Counted from the stretch's first letter, positions 10,207 to 19,266 are shown. The stretch is DNA of 64,000 nt from Chloroflexota bacterium (GCA_026702615.1 JAPPBY010000034.1:1-64000); one strand, 5' to 3'. Translations and numbers: made by a program. The notes: generated by a model from the sequence alone, not told the origin.

Positions 10207-10596
10207 ATGACTACCGAAGCCGAACTTGCCGCCTGGGTGCGCGAGTACAGCGACCACTTCGGGTTCTCCTACCACGCCAAGGACCCGACCATGATGCGGC
10301 CCTACTGCCACGTCCCCGCCCTCGGCATCGGTGGCGGTCAGGTGAACCTCATCTCCACCGTGGAGCAGTCAGACGCGCGCTGGGCCGCCGCCCACGCCGG
10401 CCTCCCCGACGACTACGACCACAGCGTCCTCCACACCGTCGACGTCACCTTCACCAGCCCCACCGCCGCCTACGTCACTGTCAACTGCGGGCGCTACAAC
10501 AAGGCCGGCGAGGAGTACGTCAACTTCGACGCCTCCTACGTCGTCGCCCAGGTCGAAGAAGGCTGGCGAATCACCACCTGGATCGGCCACCGCTAG
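10207..10596 (+). CDS. Small NTF2-like protein of unknown function
   Basis: A 129-aa protein with the helix-strand alternation and final EEGWRITTWIGHR strand typical of NTF2-like folds (DUF6841-like). It lies 22 bp after glpX, with a ribosome-binding site (GGAGG in TCCGGAGGCACAGCC) before ATG 10207, so it may be the third gene of that operon. No catalytic residues can be assigned. It is convergent with the VOC genes. Confidence 0.75.
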   Translation: MTTEAELAAWVREYSDHFGFSYHAKDPTMMRPYCHVPALGIGGGQVNLISTVEQSDARWAAAHAGLPDDYDHSVLHTVDVTFTSPTAAYVTVNCGRYNKAGEEYVNFDASYVVAQVEEGWRITTWIGHR

Positions 10597-10608
10597 GGCG
10601 GCTCTCCG

Positions 10609-11070
10609 CTACTCCGGCTTCGTGACCGACAGGATCCGTTCGCGCCCCGCCGAGGGCAGCAGCTCCAGCCGCACCCCGAGCTCGCTGTTGATGTAGGTGA
10701 CGCCCAGGATGCGCTCGCCCGCCTCGTCGACGGACGCCATCTCCAGATCGGCCCCCTCCGCCGTCAACCGCTCGATCTCGGCGTCGAGGTCGTCGACGAA
10801 AGCACCCAGGTGGTGGATGCGCGAGCCCTCGCCCGCCTCCCACGGCGTTCCCGGCACCGCCTCGATCAGCTCGATGTATGGCGGCCCCTCGGCGGTGTAG
10901 GCGAAGCGCGAGTTCATCACCTGCACGCCCGCCTTCGTGCGGACGCGGATGCTCGCCGACCCCGCCGGCCGCGGCCAAGTCGCCCCGAACCGCTTCGCGA
11001 TCTCCGCCATCCCCTCGTCGATGTCGGGCACGATGATCCCGACGTGGAACACGTCGTCGTAGTTGATCAC
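10609..11070 (-). CDS. VOC family protein (glyoxalase/bleomycin resistance fold), second of a pair
   Basis: A 153-aa vicinal-oxygen-chelate protein. FHVGIIVPDIDEGMAEIAKRF at the N-terminus and SRIHHLGAFVDDLD in the second module hold the usual metal-ligand histidines, with E-rich strands (YIELIEAVPGTPW, VRLELLPSAG). The GTG at 11070 (VINYDDVF) is chosen because it aligns with MKYEDMF of the paralog just upstream and lies 2 bp after that gene's stop. The open frame running further upstream is only the shadow of the paralog in another frame. Methylmalonyl-CoA epimerase or dioxygenase activity is possible but not shown. Confidence 0.85.
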   Translation of the reverse strand: MINYDDVFHVGIIVPDIDEGMAEIAKRFGATWPRPAGSASIRVRTKAGVQVMNSRFAYTAEGPPYIELIEAVPGTPWEAGEGSRIHHLGAFVDDLDAEIERLTAEGADLEMASVDEAGERILGVTYINSELGVRLELLPSAGRERILSVTKPE

Positions 11071-11072
11071 GG

Positions 11073-11537
11073 CTAGGCGCCCTCGCCCCGCAGGTTGGCG
11101 AGCATCCCCTCGCGCAGGTGTCCCGGCAGCAGCTCCTGGCGGATACCCAGCGGGCCGTTCATGTACGAGACCGCCATCATGCCGCCCCCGACGTCGAGCG
11201 TCGCTTCGAGTTCCACGCCCTCCGCCATCAGCCGCGCCACTTCGTCGTCGAGGTCGTCGACGAACGCGCCCAGGTGGTGGATACGCGAGCCCTCGCCCGC
11301 CTCCCACGGCGTTCCCGGCACCGCCCGGATCACCTCCAGGTAGGGAGGCCCCTCGGCCGAGTAGACGCCGATCACCTCGGCCCGCGTCTCGCCCGTCGCC
11401 GTCTTCACCAGCACGTCCGCCCCCGAGGTGGGAGGCGGATCGGGGAACGTCACCCCGAACCGGTTCGCGATCTCTCTCAGGCCCGACTCGAGGTCCGGCA
11501 CGATGATGCCCACGTGGAACATGTCTTCGTACTTCAT
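11073..11537 (-). CDS. VOC family protein, first of a pair
   Basis: A 154-aa paralog of the gene at 10609; the two share the block GTPWEAGEGSRIHHLGAFV and the N-terminal FHVGIIVPDLESG. The metal ligands expected in VOC enzymes (His in FHVG, Glu in YLEVI, His in IHHLG, Glu in RQELLPG) are present. The ATG at 11537 is preferred to the one three codons earlier because it matches the paralog's N-terminus. It is divergent from the CaiB-type gene at 11603, with 65 bp between the starts, suggesting shared regulation of CoA-ester metabolism. Confidence 0.85.
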   Translation of the reverse strand: MKYEDMFHVGIIVPDLESGLREIANRFGVTFPDPPPTSGADVLVKTATGETRAEVIGVYSAEGPPYLEVIRAVPGTPWEAGEGSRIHHLGAFVDDLDDEVARLMAEGVELEATLDVGGGMMAVSYMNGPLGIRQELLPGHLREGMLANLRGEGA

Positions 11538-11602
11538 GGGCCGCACCGTACGCCCCCGCTCGCCCGCCCCGCAAGCATGTATCGTGCCGCTGGGGGCAAC
11601 GC

Positions 11603-14113
11603 ATGGCTGGACCGCTCGCCGGAGTCCGCGTCCTCGATCTCTCCCGCGAGGTCGCCGGCGCGTACGCCACCAAGCTCCTCGGCGACTACGGCGCCGACGT
11701 GCTCAAGGTCGAGCCACCCGCTGGCAATCCCCTCCGACGCTTCGGCCCCTTCCCCGGCGATGAACCCCACCCCGAGCGCTCCGGCCTCTTCCTCCACCTG
11801 AACACGAACAAGCGCTCCCGCGTCCTCGACGCCACCGACCCCGCCAACGCCGAGCGCATCCGCGCCCTTGCCGCCGAGGCCGACATCGTCGTCGAGGACT
11901 TCGCGCCGGGCGACCCCGCCTCGTGGGGATGGGGCTGGGAGGCGCTCAGCGCCGGGCGTGACGACCTCGTGCTGCTTTCCATCACGCCGTTCGGCCAGAC
12001 CGGTCCCTACCGCCGCTACCGCGGCTCCGAGATCACGGCCCAGGGGTTCGGCGGCCCCATGCACATGACCGGCCATGCCAGCCTCGGACCGCTCAAGCAC
12101 GCCGGGCACTTTGCCGGCTACCACGCCGGCATCGTCTCCGCCTTCGCCGCCATGCTCGTGCGCCTCCGGGTGGAGGCGGGCGGCCGGGGCGATTGGATCG
12201 ATGTCTCCCTTGCGGAGTGCCAGGCCTGCTCCCGCGACCGCCGCAGCACGGCCCTCCTCGCCGCCTCCTACGCGGGCGTTGGAGGCGGGCGCGGCGCCAC
12301 CGGACTGCGCGTGGCCGCAGGGGTGCGCCCCTGTGCCGATGGCTACGTGAACCTCATGGGCGCGGGGCCGCGGCTCCACGCCCTCCTCCACCTCATCCAC
12401 CGCGAGGACCTGCTCGAGCATCCTGACATCAACGCCCCCATGACCCTCATGCCTCCCGCCCTTGCCGAGGAGGTGGAGGGCGCCTACCGCGCCTGGTTGG
12501 ACGAGCGGACGAAGCGGGAGATCATCCCCCTCGCCCAGGAGCACCACCTCCCCTGCGGCGCCCTCCAGACGACGCAGGACCTGCTCGAAGACCCGCACTT
12601 TCTTGAACGTGGCGTCTGGGAACCCATCGACCACCCCGAGGCAGGCCGCCTCCGCTACCCCGGCCGCCCCTTCGTCATGTCCGCTACCCCCCGCCCACCC
12701 GCGCGTCCCGCCCCCCTCCTGGGCGAGCACGACGGCGATGAACCGTTCGCGCTCCGCCCCGCTACAGCCCCACTCGCGCGTCCCCTGCCCCCCGGTCGCC
12801 TCCCCCTCGAAGGGATCCGTGTCGCCGAGGTCACGGTCGTGTGGGCCGGCACGCACGTCAGCCAGCTCCTTGCCGACTGGGGCGCCGAGGTCGTTCGCGT
12901 CGAGCCCGTCAACCGCATCCAGCCGGCCACCCGAGGCGCCGAGGGATCTCTCACCAAGGAGCAGTCCCAGCGGGTAGCAGAACAGGGACAGCCTCTCAGC
13001 GCCTACCCCGACTTCGATCCCCGCGACGACCCCTGGAACCGTAGCCCCGGCTTCAACGTCGGCGCCCGCAACAAGCGCTCCATGACCTGCGACATCATGG
13101 CCCCCGAGGGCCGCGAGACGATCAACCGTCTCGTATCCCGCTGCGACGTCTTCATCGAGAACAACGTGCCCGAGACGATGGCCCGTGCCGGCATCAGCTA
13201 CGAGGCCTTCCGCGAGATCAACCCCGACATCGTCATGCTGCGCATGCCCGCCTTCGGCCTCAGTGGTCCCTATCGCGACTACCGCGGCTTCGGGATGCAC
13301 GCCGAGGCCACCGTCGGCCACACGCTCCTGCGCGGCTACCCGGACAGCGAGCCCGAGCTGACCGGCGACGCGCTCGCGTCCGACGCCATTGCCGGGGCGC
13401 ACGGCGCCCTTGCCGTTGTCATGGCCCTCCGCCACCGCCAGCGCACGGGTGAGGGCCAGCAGATCGAAATGGCCCTCGCCGAGTCCTTCCTTCCGATCCT
13501 CGGCCAGTTCCTCATCGACTACGCCATGAACGGACGCATCGCCAGCGCCCTCGGCAACACCCATCCCTGGAACGCCCCCCACGACGCCTACCCCACCCGC
13601 GGCGACGACCAGTGGATCGCCATCGATGTCGCCACCGACGCCGAGTTTGCCGACCTCTGCCGCGTCCTCGGCGACGAGTCGCTCGCCGGGAACCCCCGCT
13701 TCGCCACCGCTGAGGCCCGCCGCGAGCACCGGACGGCCCTCGACGAAGCGGTCTCCGACCTCACTCGCACGCGCGATAAGGACGAGCTGTTCCACGCCCT
13801 CCAGGCTCGCAACGTCTGCGCTGCCCCCCTCCTCGACGGCCTCGACGCGCAGGCCGACCCCCACCTCAACGCGCGGGGCTTCTTCGAAGAGGTCTACCAG
13901 CCCAACGTGGGGACCCACCGCTTTCCCGGCCTGAACTTCAAGCTGGCGCACACCCCCAACGCCATCCGCCTCCCTCCCCCGGCCCTCGGCGAGCACAACG
14001 ACTGGGCCTATCTCGATCTCCTCGGCTACACCCGCTCGGAGCTCGACGCCCTCATCGCCAGCGGCCAGGTCGGCACGCGCTACCCCCCTTCCCTCCTCCC
14101 CCAGCGGAGCTAG
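11603..14113 (+). CDS. Double-domain CaiB/BaiF (family III) CoA-transferase
   Basis: An 836-aa protein made of two family III CoA-transferase domains in one chain. Domain 1 (about 1-385) starts PLAGVRVLDLSREVAGAY and domain 2 (about 395-836) starts LPLEGIRVAEVTVVWAGTH. Family enzymes form interlinked dimers and move CoA between carboxylates, or racemise acyl-CoAs, through an aspartyl-CoA mixed anhydride. At the place where formyl-CoA transferase has its catalytic Asp, both domains have Glu (DVSLAECQA and EMALAESFL), an identification made by eye. Divergent VOC genes and other acyl-CoA genes in the window suggest a catabolic role. The substrate is unknown. Confidence 0.88.
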   Translation: MAGPLAGVRVLDLSREVAGAYATKLLGDYGADVLKVEPPAGNPLRRFGPFPGDEPHPERSGLFLHLNTNKRSRVLDATDPANAERIRALAAEADIVVEDFAPGDPASWGWGWEALSAGRDDLVLLSITPFGQTGPYRRYRGSEITAQGFGGPMHMTGHASLGPLKHAGHFAGYHAGIVSAFAAMLVRLRVEAGGRGDWIDVSLAECQACSRDRRSTALLAASYAGVGGGRGATGLRVAAGVRPCADGYVNLMGAGPRLHALLHLIHREDLLEHPDINAPMTLMPPALAEEVEGAYRAWLDERTKREIIPLAQEHHLPCGALQTTQDLLEDPHFLERGVWEPIDHPEAGRLRYPGRPFVMSATPRPPARPAPLLGEHDGDEPFALRPATAPLARPLPPGRLPLEGIRVAEVTVVWAGTHVSQLLADWGAEVVRVEPVNRIQPATRGAEGSLTKEQSQRVAEQGQPLSAYPDFDPRDDPWNRSPGFNVGARNKRSMTCDIMAPEGRETINRLVSRCDVFIENNVPETMARAGISYEAFREINPDIVMLRMPAFGLSGPYRDYRGFGMHAEATVGHTLLRGYPDSEPELTGDALASDAIAGAHGALAVVMALRHRQRTGEGQQIEMALAESFLPILGQFLIDYAMNGRIASALGNTHPWNAPHDAYPTRGDDQWIAIDVATDAEFADLCRVLGDESLAGNPRFATAEARREHRTALDEAVSDLTRTRDKDELFHALQARNVCAAPLLDGLDAQADPHLNARGFFEEVYQPNVGTHRFPGLNFKLAHTPNAIRLPPPALGEHNDWAYLDLLGYTRSELDALIASGQVGTRYPPSLLPQRS

Positions 14114-14116
14114 GGT

Positions 14117-14362
14117 CTATCGGAGGCGAATCTCTCGCATCAGTGCTTCCACCGTCAGCCCGTGGTGGGACGCAACGCTCTTGAGAATGCTCGACAGGGT
14201 CTTGACCTTGATGGGGTCGTGTCGAGGGATAACCTCGTGGTGCTCGCCGTTGACCTGGGTCGTGACCCGAAGGTGTGAGCCGCTTTGCCGGGTCGCCTCG
14301 TAGCCAAGTCGCCGCAGTGCCTTCTCGAAATCTGTCCCGCGCAGGTCACGCGGGAGCTTCAC
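14117..14362 (-). CDS. hicA: HicA-type mRNA interferase toxin
   Basis: An 81-aa double-stranded-RNA-binding-fold protein of the HicA/YcfA family, which cleaves mRNA when free of its antitoxin. The catalytic histidine is H30 in RQSGSHLRVTT, and the C-terminal IPRHDPIKVKTLSSILKSV block is family-typical. It overlaps the upstream hicB by 4 bp (ATGA), so the antitoxin is made first. Convergent with the CaiB-type gene, 3 bp away. Confidence 0.9.
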   Translation of the reverse strand: MKLPRDLRGTDFEKALRRLGYEATRQSGSHLRVTTQVNGEHHEVIPRHDPIKVKTLSSILKSVASHHGLTVEALMREIRLR

Positions 14363-14583
14363 AACGCGAGGACTTCGTCGCGCACGTAGTGCAGCCGGAT
14401 CAGCGCGGGACGCTCCATCGTCTCATCGAAGTAACACTCCACGGCGTCGCGGACGTTCGCGCGCACCTCTTCGAGCGTTTCCCCCTGCGTGTGGATGCCG
14501 TAGCCCACAGCGCTGGCCGAGTACCCGCCATCGACTTCGTCCTGGCTGACTTCGAAGATGATCTCGGACTTGACGGACGTCAC
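14359..14583 (-). CDS. hicB: HicB-like antitoxin
   Basis: A 74-aa partial-RNase-H-fold protein of the HicB type, recognised by DGGYSASAVGYGIHTQGETLEEVRANV-like spacing (toxin-neutralising N-terminal domain). No C-terminal HTH or RHH DNA-binding domain is visible, so autoregulation may need another factor. A possible -10 element GATAAT lies at 14607-14602 on this strand, 18 bases before the start codon. Confidence 0.88.
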   Translation of the reverse strand: MTSVKSEIIFEVSQDEVDGGYSASAVGYGIHTQGETLEEVRANVRDAVECYFDETMERPALIRLHYVRDEVLAL

Positions 14584-14671
14584 CGTGTCGCCTCGCGCCT
14601 GATTATCGGAGCTTCACTGTAGCACCCGACGCGTTGGCCCGCGCTTCTCCCCCCGCCTACAGTGGAAGTCG

Positions 14672-15655
14672 ATGCTGTCCCCCCGGCGCCTCTGGCTGCT
14701 GCTCAAGCACTCCGTCTTCGGGTTCCTCGATGACAACTGCCCGCAGATGGCCGCCGCCATCTCCTACTACGTCCTCTTCTCCCTCTTTCCCCTCGTCATC
14801 GTCTCCATCGGCATCCTTGGCCTCATCCTCCAGGACGGCGACATCGAGCGCCGGCTCGTCGAGGAGCTCACCGGCCTCCTGCCCGTCGATGCGGAGGGAG
14901 CCGGGAACGTCGAGGACGCCGTCCAGGAGATTACGGGCGCCTCCAGCAGCGTTCTCGGCCTCCTCGGTCTCGCGGTGCTGGCCTGGACCGCGAGCGCCAT
15001 GTTCGGGGTCATCCGCCGCTCCCTCGATATCGCCTTCGACCTCTCCGGACGGCGCCCCTTTATCCGCCAGAAGCTCGTCGACTTCGGGATGATGGCCCTG
15101 CTGGGCATCATCTTCCTCGCCTCCCTCGGCGCCACGACGACCCTCCGCGTCGCCCGCGAGGGCATCGACGACACCGCCGTCGTCGGGGACCTCGCGCAGG
15201 CGCTCGGGTTCGGCTGGGCTATTGCTGCCTTCATCGTCCCTGCCGCCGTGTCGTTCGTCGCGTTCGCACTCCTCTACTGGCTCATCCCCGCCCGGCATGT
15301 GCGTCTCGACCACGTCTGGCCGGGCGCTCTCCTGGCAGCCGTGCTCTTCGAGACGGTCAAGCTGGCGTTCGGCATTTTCCTCGAGCACTTCGGCCGCTAC
15401 GACCTTATCTTCGGCTCGCTCGGCGCCGTGGCCGCCTTCCTCTTCCTCGTCTTCCTCAGTGCGAACACGCTCCTGCTCGGCGCGGAGGTCTCCGCCACCT
15501 ACCCACGCGTCTCGCACGGCGAATTCGACCGGCCACCGGGCGTCCCCCGGCTCACCGCACGCGAGCTTGTCGTGCGCGCCCTCCATGGCCTCTTCTTTCA
15601 CCGTGACGATGAACCGCCACGGGAGGAACCCGCGCCCGATGAGGCCTCTCCTTGA
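14672..15655 (+). CDS. YihY/BrkB family integral membrane protein
   Basis: A 327-aa inner-membrane protein of the YihY/virulence factor BrkB family. The typical N-terminal segment NCPQMAAAISYYVLFSLFPL (about 22-41) is present, and about six hydrophobic segments can be seen, ending at FLFLVFLSANTLLLGAEVSA. The soluble tail after residue 290 is charged. The biochemical function of the family is unresolved; it is often annotated, without good evidence, as RNase BN. It is 82 bp upstream of the TlpA-like gene. Confidence 0.9.
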   Translation: MLSPRRLWLLLKHSVFGFLDDNCPQMAAAISYYVLFSLFPLVIVSIGILGLILQDGDIERRLVEELTGLLPVDAEGAGNVEDAVQEITGASSSVLGLLGLAVLAWTASAMFGVIRRSLDIAFDLSGRRPFIRQKLVDFGMMALLGIIFLASLGATTTLRVAREGIDDTAVVGDLAQALGFGWAIAAFIVPAAVSFVAFALLYWLIPARHVRLDHVWPGALLAAVLFETVKLAFGIFLEHFGRYDLIFGSLGAVAAFLFLVFLSANTLLLGAEVSATYPRVSHGEFDRPPGVPRLTARELVVRALHGLFFHRDDEPPREEPAPDEASP

Positions 15656-15736
15656 GCCCCGGGCTTACCCAGCCTTGCCGTCCACCCTTCGCGCCATGCC
15701 TGCCGCAGTGACACCATAGGGACGGCGAGGTAACCG

Positions 15737-16387
15737 ATGACTGAAGGCGAGTCCCCGGGGCCCATGCGGCGGTACGGTGGCTATGCCGTGCTCGGGATCG
15801 TCGTGGTCGCGGTCGCCGTGCTCGTCGTCTGGCTCTTTGCCTTCGGTGGCGACGATGAGGACGAGGCCGCGCCGCTCGTCCTCGATCAGCCCGAGCTCCT
15901 CGGAACCGTTGGCCTCGAAACCGGCGTCATCGATGGCCATGCCCCCGAGGTCGGCGAGCTCGCCCCCGACTTCGCCCTCGCGAACGCACGGAACCCCGAA
16001 CTCGTCGTGCGCCTTTCCGACTTCCGCGGGACCCCCGTCGTCCTGAACTGGTACGCGAGCTGGTGCGGCCCCTGCAAGCGGGAGATCCCCGACTTCCAGA
16101 AGGCGTACGACGCGCTCGACGGCGAGGTCGTGTTCCTCGGCGTGAACCTGCAGGAGGACGCGGCCCAGGCGGCCGGCCTCCTCGATGTGTTCGTGGCGAA
16201 GTACCCTGCGGTGCTCGACACCGAGGGCGAGATCGCCGTGCACTACCGCATTCAGGGCATGCCGACCACGTTCTTCATCGATGCCGAGGGCATCGTCCGC
16301 TCGATGGGTGCGGGCCTGATCGTGGAAGAAGTGCTGGTCGAGGAGCTCGCCAGGATCGGCGTTACCTACGAGCCGGCCGACCCCTAG
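15737..16387 (+). CDS. TlpA-like membrane-anchored thiol-disulfide oxidoreductase
   Basis: A 216-aa redoxin. One N-terminal membrane segment (about 17-37) anchors a thioredoxin-fold domain that should sit outside the cytoplasmic membrane. The active site is W-C110-G-P-C113-K, with the cis-proline loop GMPTTF near residue 173. TlpA/ResA-like proteins reduce disulfides in exported proteins or apocytochromes c. Its TAG stop shares CTAG with the stop of the convergent LLM gene. It keeps ordinary Cys codons, in contrast to the DsbA-like gene at 35826. Confidence 0.92.
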   Translation: MTEGESPGPMRRYGGYAVLGIVVVAVAVLVVWLFAFGGDDEDEAAPLVLDQPELLGTVGLETGVIDGHAPEVGELAPDFALANARNPELVVRLSDFRGTPVVLNWYASWCGPCKREIPDFQKAYDALDGEVVFLGVNLQEDAAQAAGLLDVFVAKYPAVLDTEGEIAVHYRIQGMPTTFFIDAEGIVRSMGAGLIVEEVLVEELARIGVTYEPADP

Positions 16388-17343
16388 AGGTCCGCCACCT
16401 GCGGCGCGATTTCGGAGGCGAAGTACTCCGGTCCCTCGTCCGAGTCGAAATCGATGTGCTGGAGGACCATCTCCTCCAGCCCCAGTTCGGCCAGCTTCCC
16501 CAGCTTCTCAACGACCTCGTCCGTTGTCCCGCTGAGGATGCCCTTCCCCTCCATCCGCTCGATCATCACCCGCGGTGACGCCTCCGGGTCCAGGCTGAAG
16601 TGCGCCATCGTCTTGGACGCGATGGCGCTGATCGTGCGCTCGTTCGGCCCGGCGATGGGGAACACCATCATCGACCGCGCGATCGTCGCCGGGTCGCGGC
16701 CCACGTCCTCGCAATGCCGCTCCAGCACCTGCACCTTGTGCGCGTACCCCTCCGGCTCCGTCACCGTCACGCAGTTCCACTCGTCCGCGTGCTCGGCCGC
16801 GATCCGAAGCGTGCGCCGCTCTCCCGCCCCGCCGATCAGGAGCGGCGGCCGCCCGGGCGCGGGCTGCGACTTGTACCCCGCTTCCTCCAGCTGGTAGAAG
16901 CGCCCCTCGAACGACGCGGGGTGCTCCGTCCACAGCGCCCGCATGAGCCGTACCGCCTCGTCGAGCCGGTCGAACCGCTCCTTCGTCGGCGGGAAGGGGA
17001 TGCCGTAGGCCCGGTGCTCAGCCTCGTTCCAGCCCGCGCCCAGCCCCATCACGAAGCGTCCCCCGCTCAGCAGGTCCACCTGCGCGGCCATGCGCGCGTC
17101 GTTCACCGGCCGCCGGAACGTGATCGGCGTGACCAGCGCCCCGAACCGGTACGAGTGCGGCTCGCGCGCGATTGCCGCGAACGACAGCCACGTCTCCAGC
17201 GACTGCAGCTGGCGGTTGCCCGTGAAGTAGTGGTCCGAACGGAACAGCGAGGCGAACCCCAGCCGCTCCGTCAGGTTCGCGATGTGCAGCCACCGCTCCC
17301 ACGTGAGGTCGTTCTGTCCCTCGATCATCAGTCCGATTCGCAT
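16384..17343 (-). CDS. LLM class oxidoreductase, probably F420-dependent
   Basis: A 319-aa luciferase-superfamily protein. MRIGLMIEGQ, ERLGFASLFRSDHYF, LLSGGRFVMGLGAGWNEAEH and LIGGAGERRTLRIAAEHAD are hallmarks of F420-dependent LLM proteins (TIGR03560-like). Length is normal. It is followed by the divergent or unrelated PPOX gene region at 17380 on the same strand, with its own promoter probable in the 36-bp gap or further upstream. The substrate is unknown. Confidence 0.88.
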   Translation of the reverse strand: MRIGLMIEGQNDLTWERWLHIANLTERLGFASLFRSDHYFTGNRQLQSLETWLSFAAIAREPHSYRFGALVTPITFRRPVNDARMAAQVDLLSGGRFVMGLGAGWNEAEHRAYGIPFPPTKERFDRLDEAVRLMRALWTEHPASFEGRFYQLEEAGYKSQPAPGRPPLLIGGAGERRTLRIAAEHADEWNCVTVTEPEGYAHKVQVLERHCEDVGRDPATIARSMMVFPIAGPNERTISAIASKTMAHFSLDPEASPRVMIERMEGKGILSGTTDEVVEKLGKLAELGLEEMVLQHIDFDSDEGPEYFASEIAPQVADL

Positions 17344-17379
17344 CCGTCTCTCCCGTTCGCCTCTCAGGCTTGAGCGTGC

Positions 17380-17799
17380 TTAGTCTGAATCCTGCCAGCG
17401 CCAGCCGACCACGCGCGCCGGCCGCAGCCGGATGAGCGGCAGCGACTCAAGTGCCATCTCCCGGTAGCGCGGGTAGCGGCGTCGCAGCGCGTCGAGCGCG
17501 TCCGGCCACTCGTCGCCGCGTTCGAGCACGTCCGCGTCGCCTTCGAGGCGCAGCCACGCGAGCTGCTCCCAGCACTCCTCGTAGTGGTCGACGAGCAGCG
17601 TCGCGCGTGGGTCGTGCTCGATGTTGCGGACGCGAGCGAGCGTTACGCCCTGCTTCGGCTTCTCGTCGATCGCGATGGCGATTGCCCCCTCGACCAGCGC
17701 GAAGCACACCGGCACGAGCTGCGGCAGGCCGCTGCGCGCGATCGTGCCCAGCACGCCCGATTGCTCGTCCTCCAGCAGACGCTCCTGCCACGCCTCCAT
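17380..17799 (-). CDS. PPOX-class flavin/F420-binding protein
   Basis: A 139-aa split-barrel protein of the pyridoxamine 5'-phosphate oxidase-like superfamily (close in pattern to the F420-binding TIGR03668 group). Features are GVLGTIARSGLPQLVPVCF (16-34), RVRNIEHDPRATLLVDHY (56-73) and the C-terminal RPARVVGWRWQDSD. ATG 17799 is the family-consistent start; the frame remains open further upstream but covers the divergent ROK gene. Such proteins reduce or bind F420 or flavins. It stands head-to-head with the kinase gene at 17867. Confidence 0.85.
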   Translation of the reverse strand: MEAWQERLLEDEQSGVLGTIARSGLPQLVPVCFALVEGAIAIAIDEKPKQGVTLARVRNIEHDPRATLLVDHYEECWEQLAWLRLEGDADVLERGDEWPDALDALRRRYPRYREMALESLPLIRLRPARVVGWRWQDSD

Positions 17800-17866
17800 G
17801 CGCGCAGGGTGCGGGCGGGCAGCGGGCCTGTCCAGCGAAAGACGAGCCTCGCGTACAGTGCGAGCC

Positions 17867-18829
17867 ATGGCCCGGACCGTGATCGCCGGCGACTTCGGCG
17901 GGACGAACCTGCGCGCCGCCCTCGTCAGCGAAGCTGGTGAGGTGCTCGTTCGCCACGAGGTGAGCACCCCCGCCGACACGTCCCCGGAGGCTGTCCTGCA
18001 ACGCATCGGCGACCTCCTGGCGGAGGTTCGCGACCGCGGCGAAGACCCCCCGGTGGCCGCCTCCCTCGCCGTGGCCGGCCTCATCGATGCCGACCGCGGC
18101 GTCGTCATGGTCTCTCCGAACATCCCAGCCTTCCGCAACCTCTCCCTCACCGCCCCCCTCTCCGAGCGCCTCGGCATCCCCGTCTCCATCGAGAACGACG
18201 CCTCCGCCGCCGCCCTCGGCGAGCACCGCTTCGGCGCCGGACGCGGCGCTCGACACATCCTCCACGCCACCCTCGGGACAGGCATCGGCGGCGGGCTCGT
18301 CATCGACGGACGCCTCTACCGGGGTGCCCAGGGACTCGCCGGCGAGATCGGCCACATCGTCCTCGACCCCGCTGGACCGCCCTGCGGGTGCGGCTCGCGC
18401 GGCTGCCTCGAGGCGACCGCCGGAGGCGTGGCCTTCGGGCGGCGCGCCCAGCGCCTCGTCGAGTCCGGCTCGGCGCCCATACTCGCCGAGATCGCCGCCG
18501 GCCAGCCCGCTACCGCCGGCCACCTCGCCGAGGCCGCCCGCCGCGGCGAAGCCCCCGCCATCGCCGAGATACGCAACGGCGGTCACTCCATCGGCATCGG
18601 GCTGGGCAGCATCGTCAACATCCTCAACCCCGACGTCGTCACCCTCTCCGGAGGCCTCCTCGGCATGGGCGACTTCCTCCTCGACCCCCTCCGCGCTGCC
18701 ATGGCGTCCCTCGCCTACGGCCCCGCCGCAAACACCCCCGTCCGCACCAGCACCCTCGGCGAGGATGCCGGCCTCCTGGGAGCCGCTGCCGTCGCCTTGT
18801 TTGGGCAAGTGACGGGCTCTGATGGCTAA
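17867..18829 (+). CDS. ROK family sugar kinase (glucokinase-like)
   Basis: A 320-aa ROK kinase. The ATP phosphate loop DFGGTNLRAAL (9-19), the IENDASAAALGEH sugar-binding and catalytic-Asp segment, GTGIGGGLV, and the zinc motif CGCGSRGCLEA are all present. It likely phosphorylates glucose or another hexose to feed glycolysis. No HTH domain precedes the kinase fold, so it is an enzyme, not a ROK repressor. It is divergent from the PPOX gene (67 bp) and overlaps or abuts a small membrane-protein gene downstream. Confidence 0.93.
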   Translation: MARTVIAGDFGGTNLRAALVSEAGEVLVRHEVSTPADTSPEAVLQRIGDLLAEVRDRGEDPPVAASLAVAGLIDADRGVVMVSPNIPAFRNLSLTAPLSERLGIPVSIENDASAAALGEHRFGAGRGARHILHATLGTGIGGGLVIDGRLYRGAQGLAGEIGHIVLDPAGPPCGCGSRGCLEATAGGVAFGRRAQRLVESGSAPILAEIAAGQPATAGHLAEAARRGEAPAIAEIRNGGHSIGIGLGSIVNILNPDVVTLSGGLLGMGDFLLDPLRAAMASLAYGPAANTPVRTSTLGEDAGLLGAAAVALFGQVTGSDG

Positions 18830-18845
18830 GGGAAGGAGAGCTGAA

Positions 18846-19199
18846 GTGTTTGGACCGGCTACCATCCTGGTGCTTGCCGCCCATCTCCTGGCAGGGGGAG
18901 CCTTCCTGTTCTGGGTCTTCGGAACGGCGATTCTGGAAGAACAGGAGCCAGGCGCCTTCTGGGTTCTGCTGTTCCCGGTGCTGTTGACCCTCCCTGCCAT
19001 TGCCGCGGTTCTGTTCGTTCGCAGATGGAAGATCGTCCGCAGTGTCGTCCTTTGGGGTGCAGGCCTGGTGCTCCTGGCGTTTTCCATCGTGAGCGGCTTT
19101 TCAGTGGGCCTGTACTACATGCCAGCGGCGTGTGTTCTCGTCGTGGCCGCTGGCGTCGATCTCTCCCGGCAAGGGAGCGGAACCACGCGCGCCGGCTGA
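18846..19199 (+). CDS. Small integral membrane protein, unknown family
   Basis: A 117-aa protein with about four hydrophobic segments (ATILVLAAHLLAGGAFLFWV; FWVLLFPVLLTLPAIAAVLF; SVVLWGAGLVLLAFSIVSGF; MPAACVLVVAAG) and a short basic tail. GTG 18846 is preferred because it has an excellent ribosome-binding site (GGAAGGAGA at 18832-18840) about 5-7 bases upstream; the in-frame ATG at 18822 overlaps the kinase stop and has no comparable site. No known family was recognised. Confidence 0.7.
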   Translation: MFGPATILVLAAHLLAGGAFLFWVFGTAILEEQEPGAFWVLLFPVLLTLPAIAAVLFVRRWKIVRSVVLWGAGLVLLAFSIVSGFSVGLYYMPAACVLVVAAGVDLSRQGSGTTRAG

Positions 19200-19266
19200 C
19201 CTCTCCAACCGTCCCCCACCCCTAGGCCCGGTGGCGCCGCGCCGCCCCCTTCCCCACCATGGGTCC

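Noticed and set aside
10609-11673. One long fusion covering both VOC genes
   Set aside because: The upstream part is the other VOC gene in a different frame; a GTG at 11070 gives a normal protein.
11534-13996. 820-residue antisense frame over the CaiB-type gene
   Set aside because: Low-complexity shadow of a clearly coding strand.
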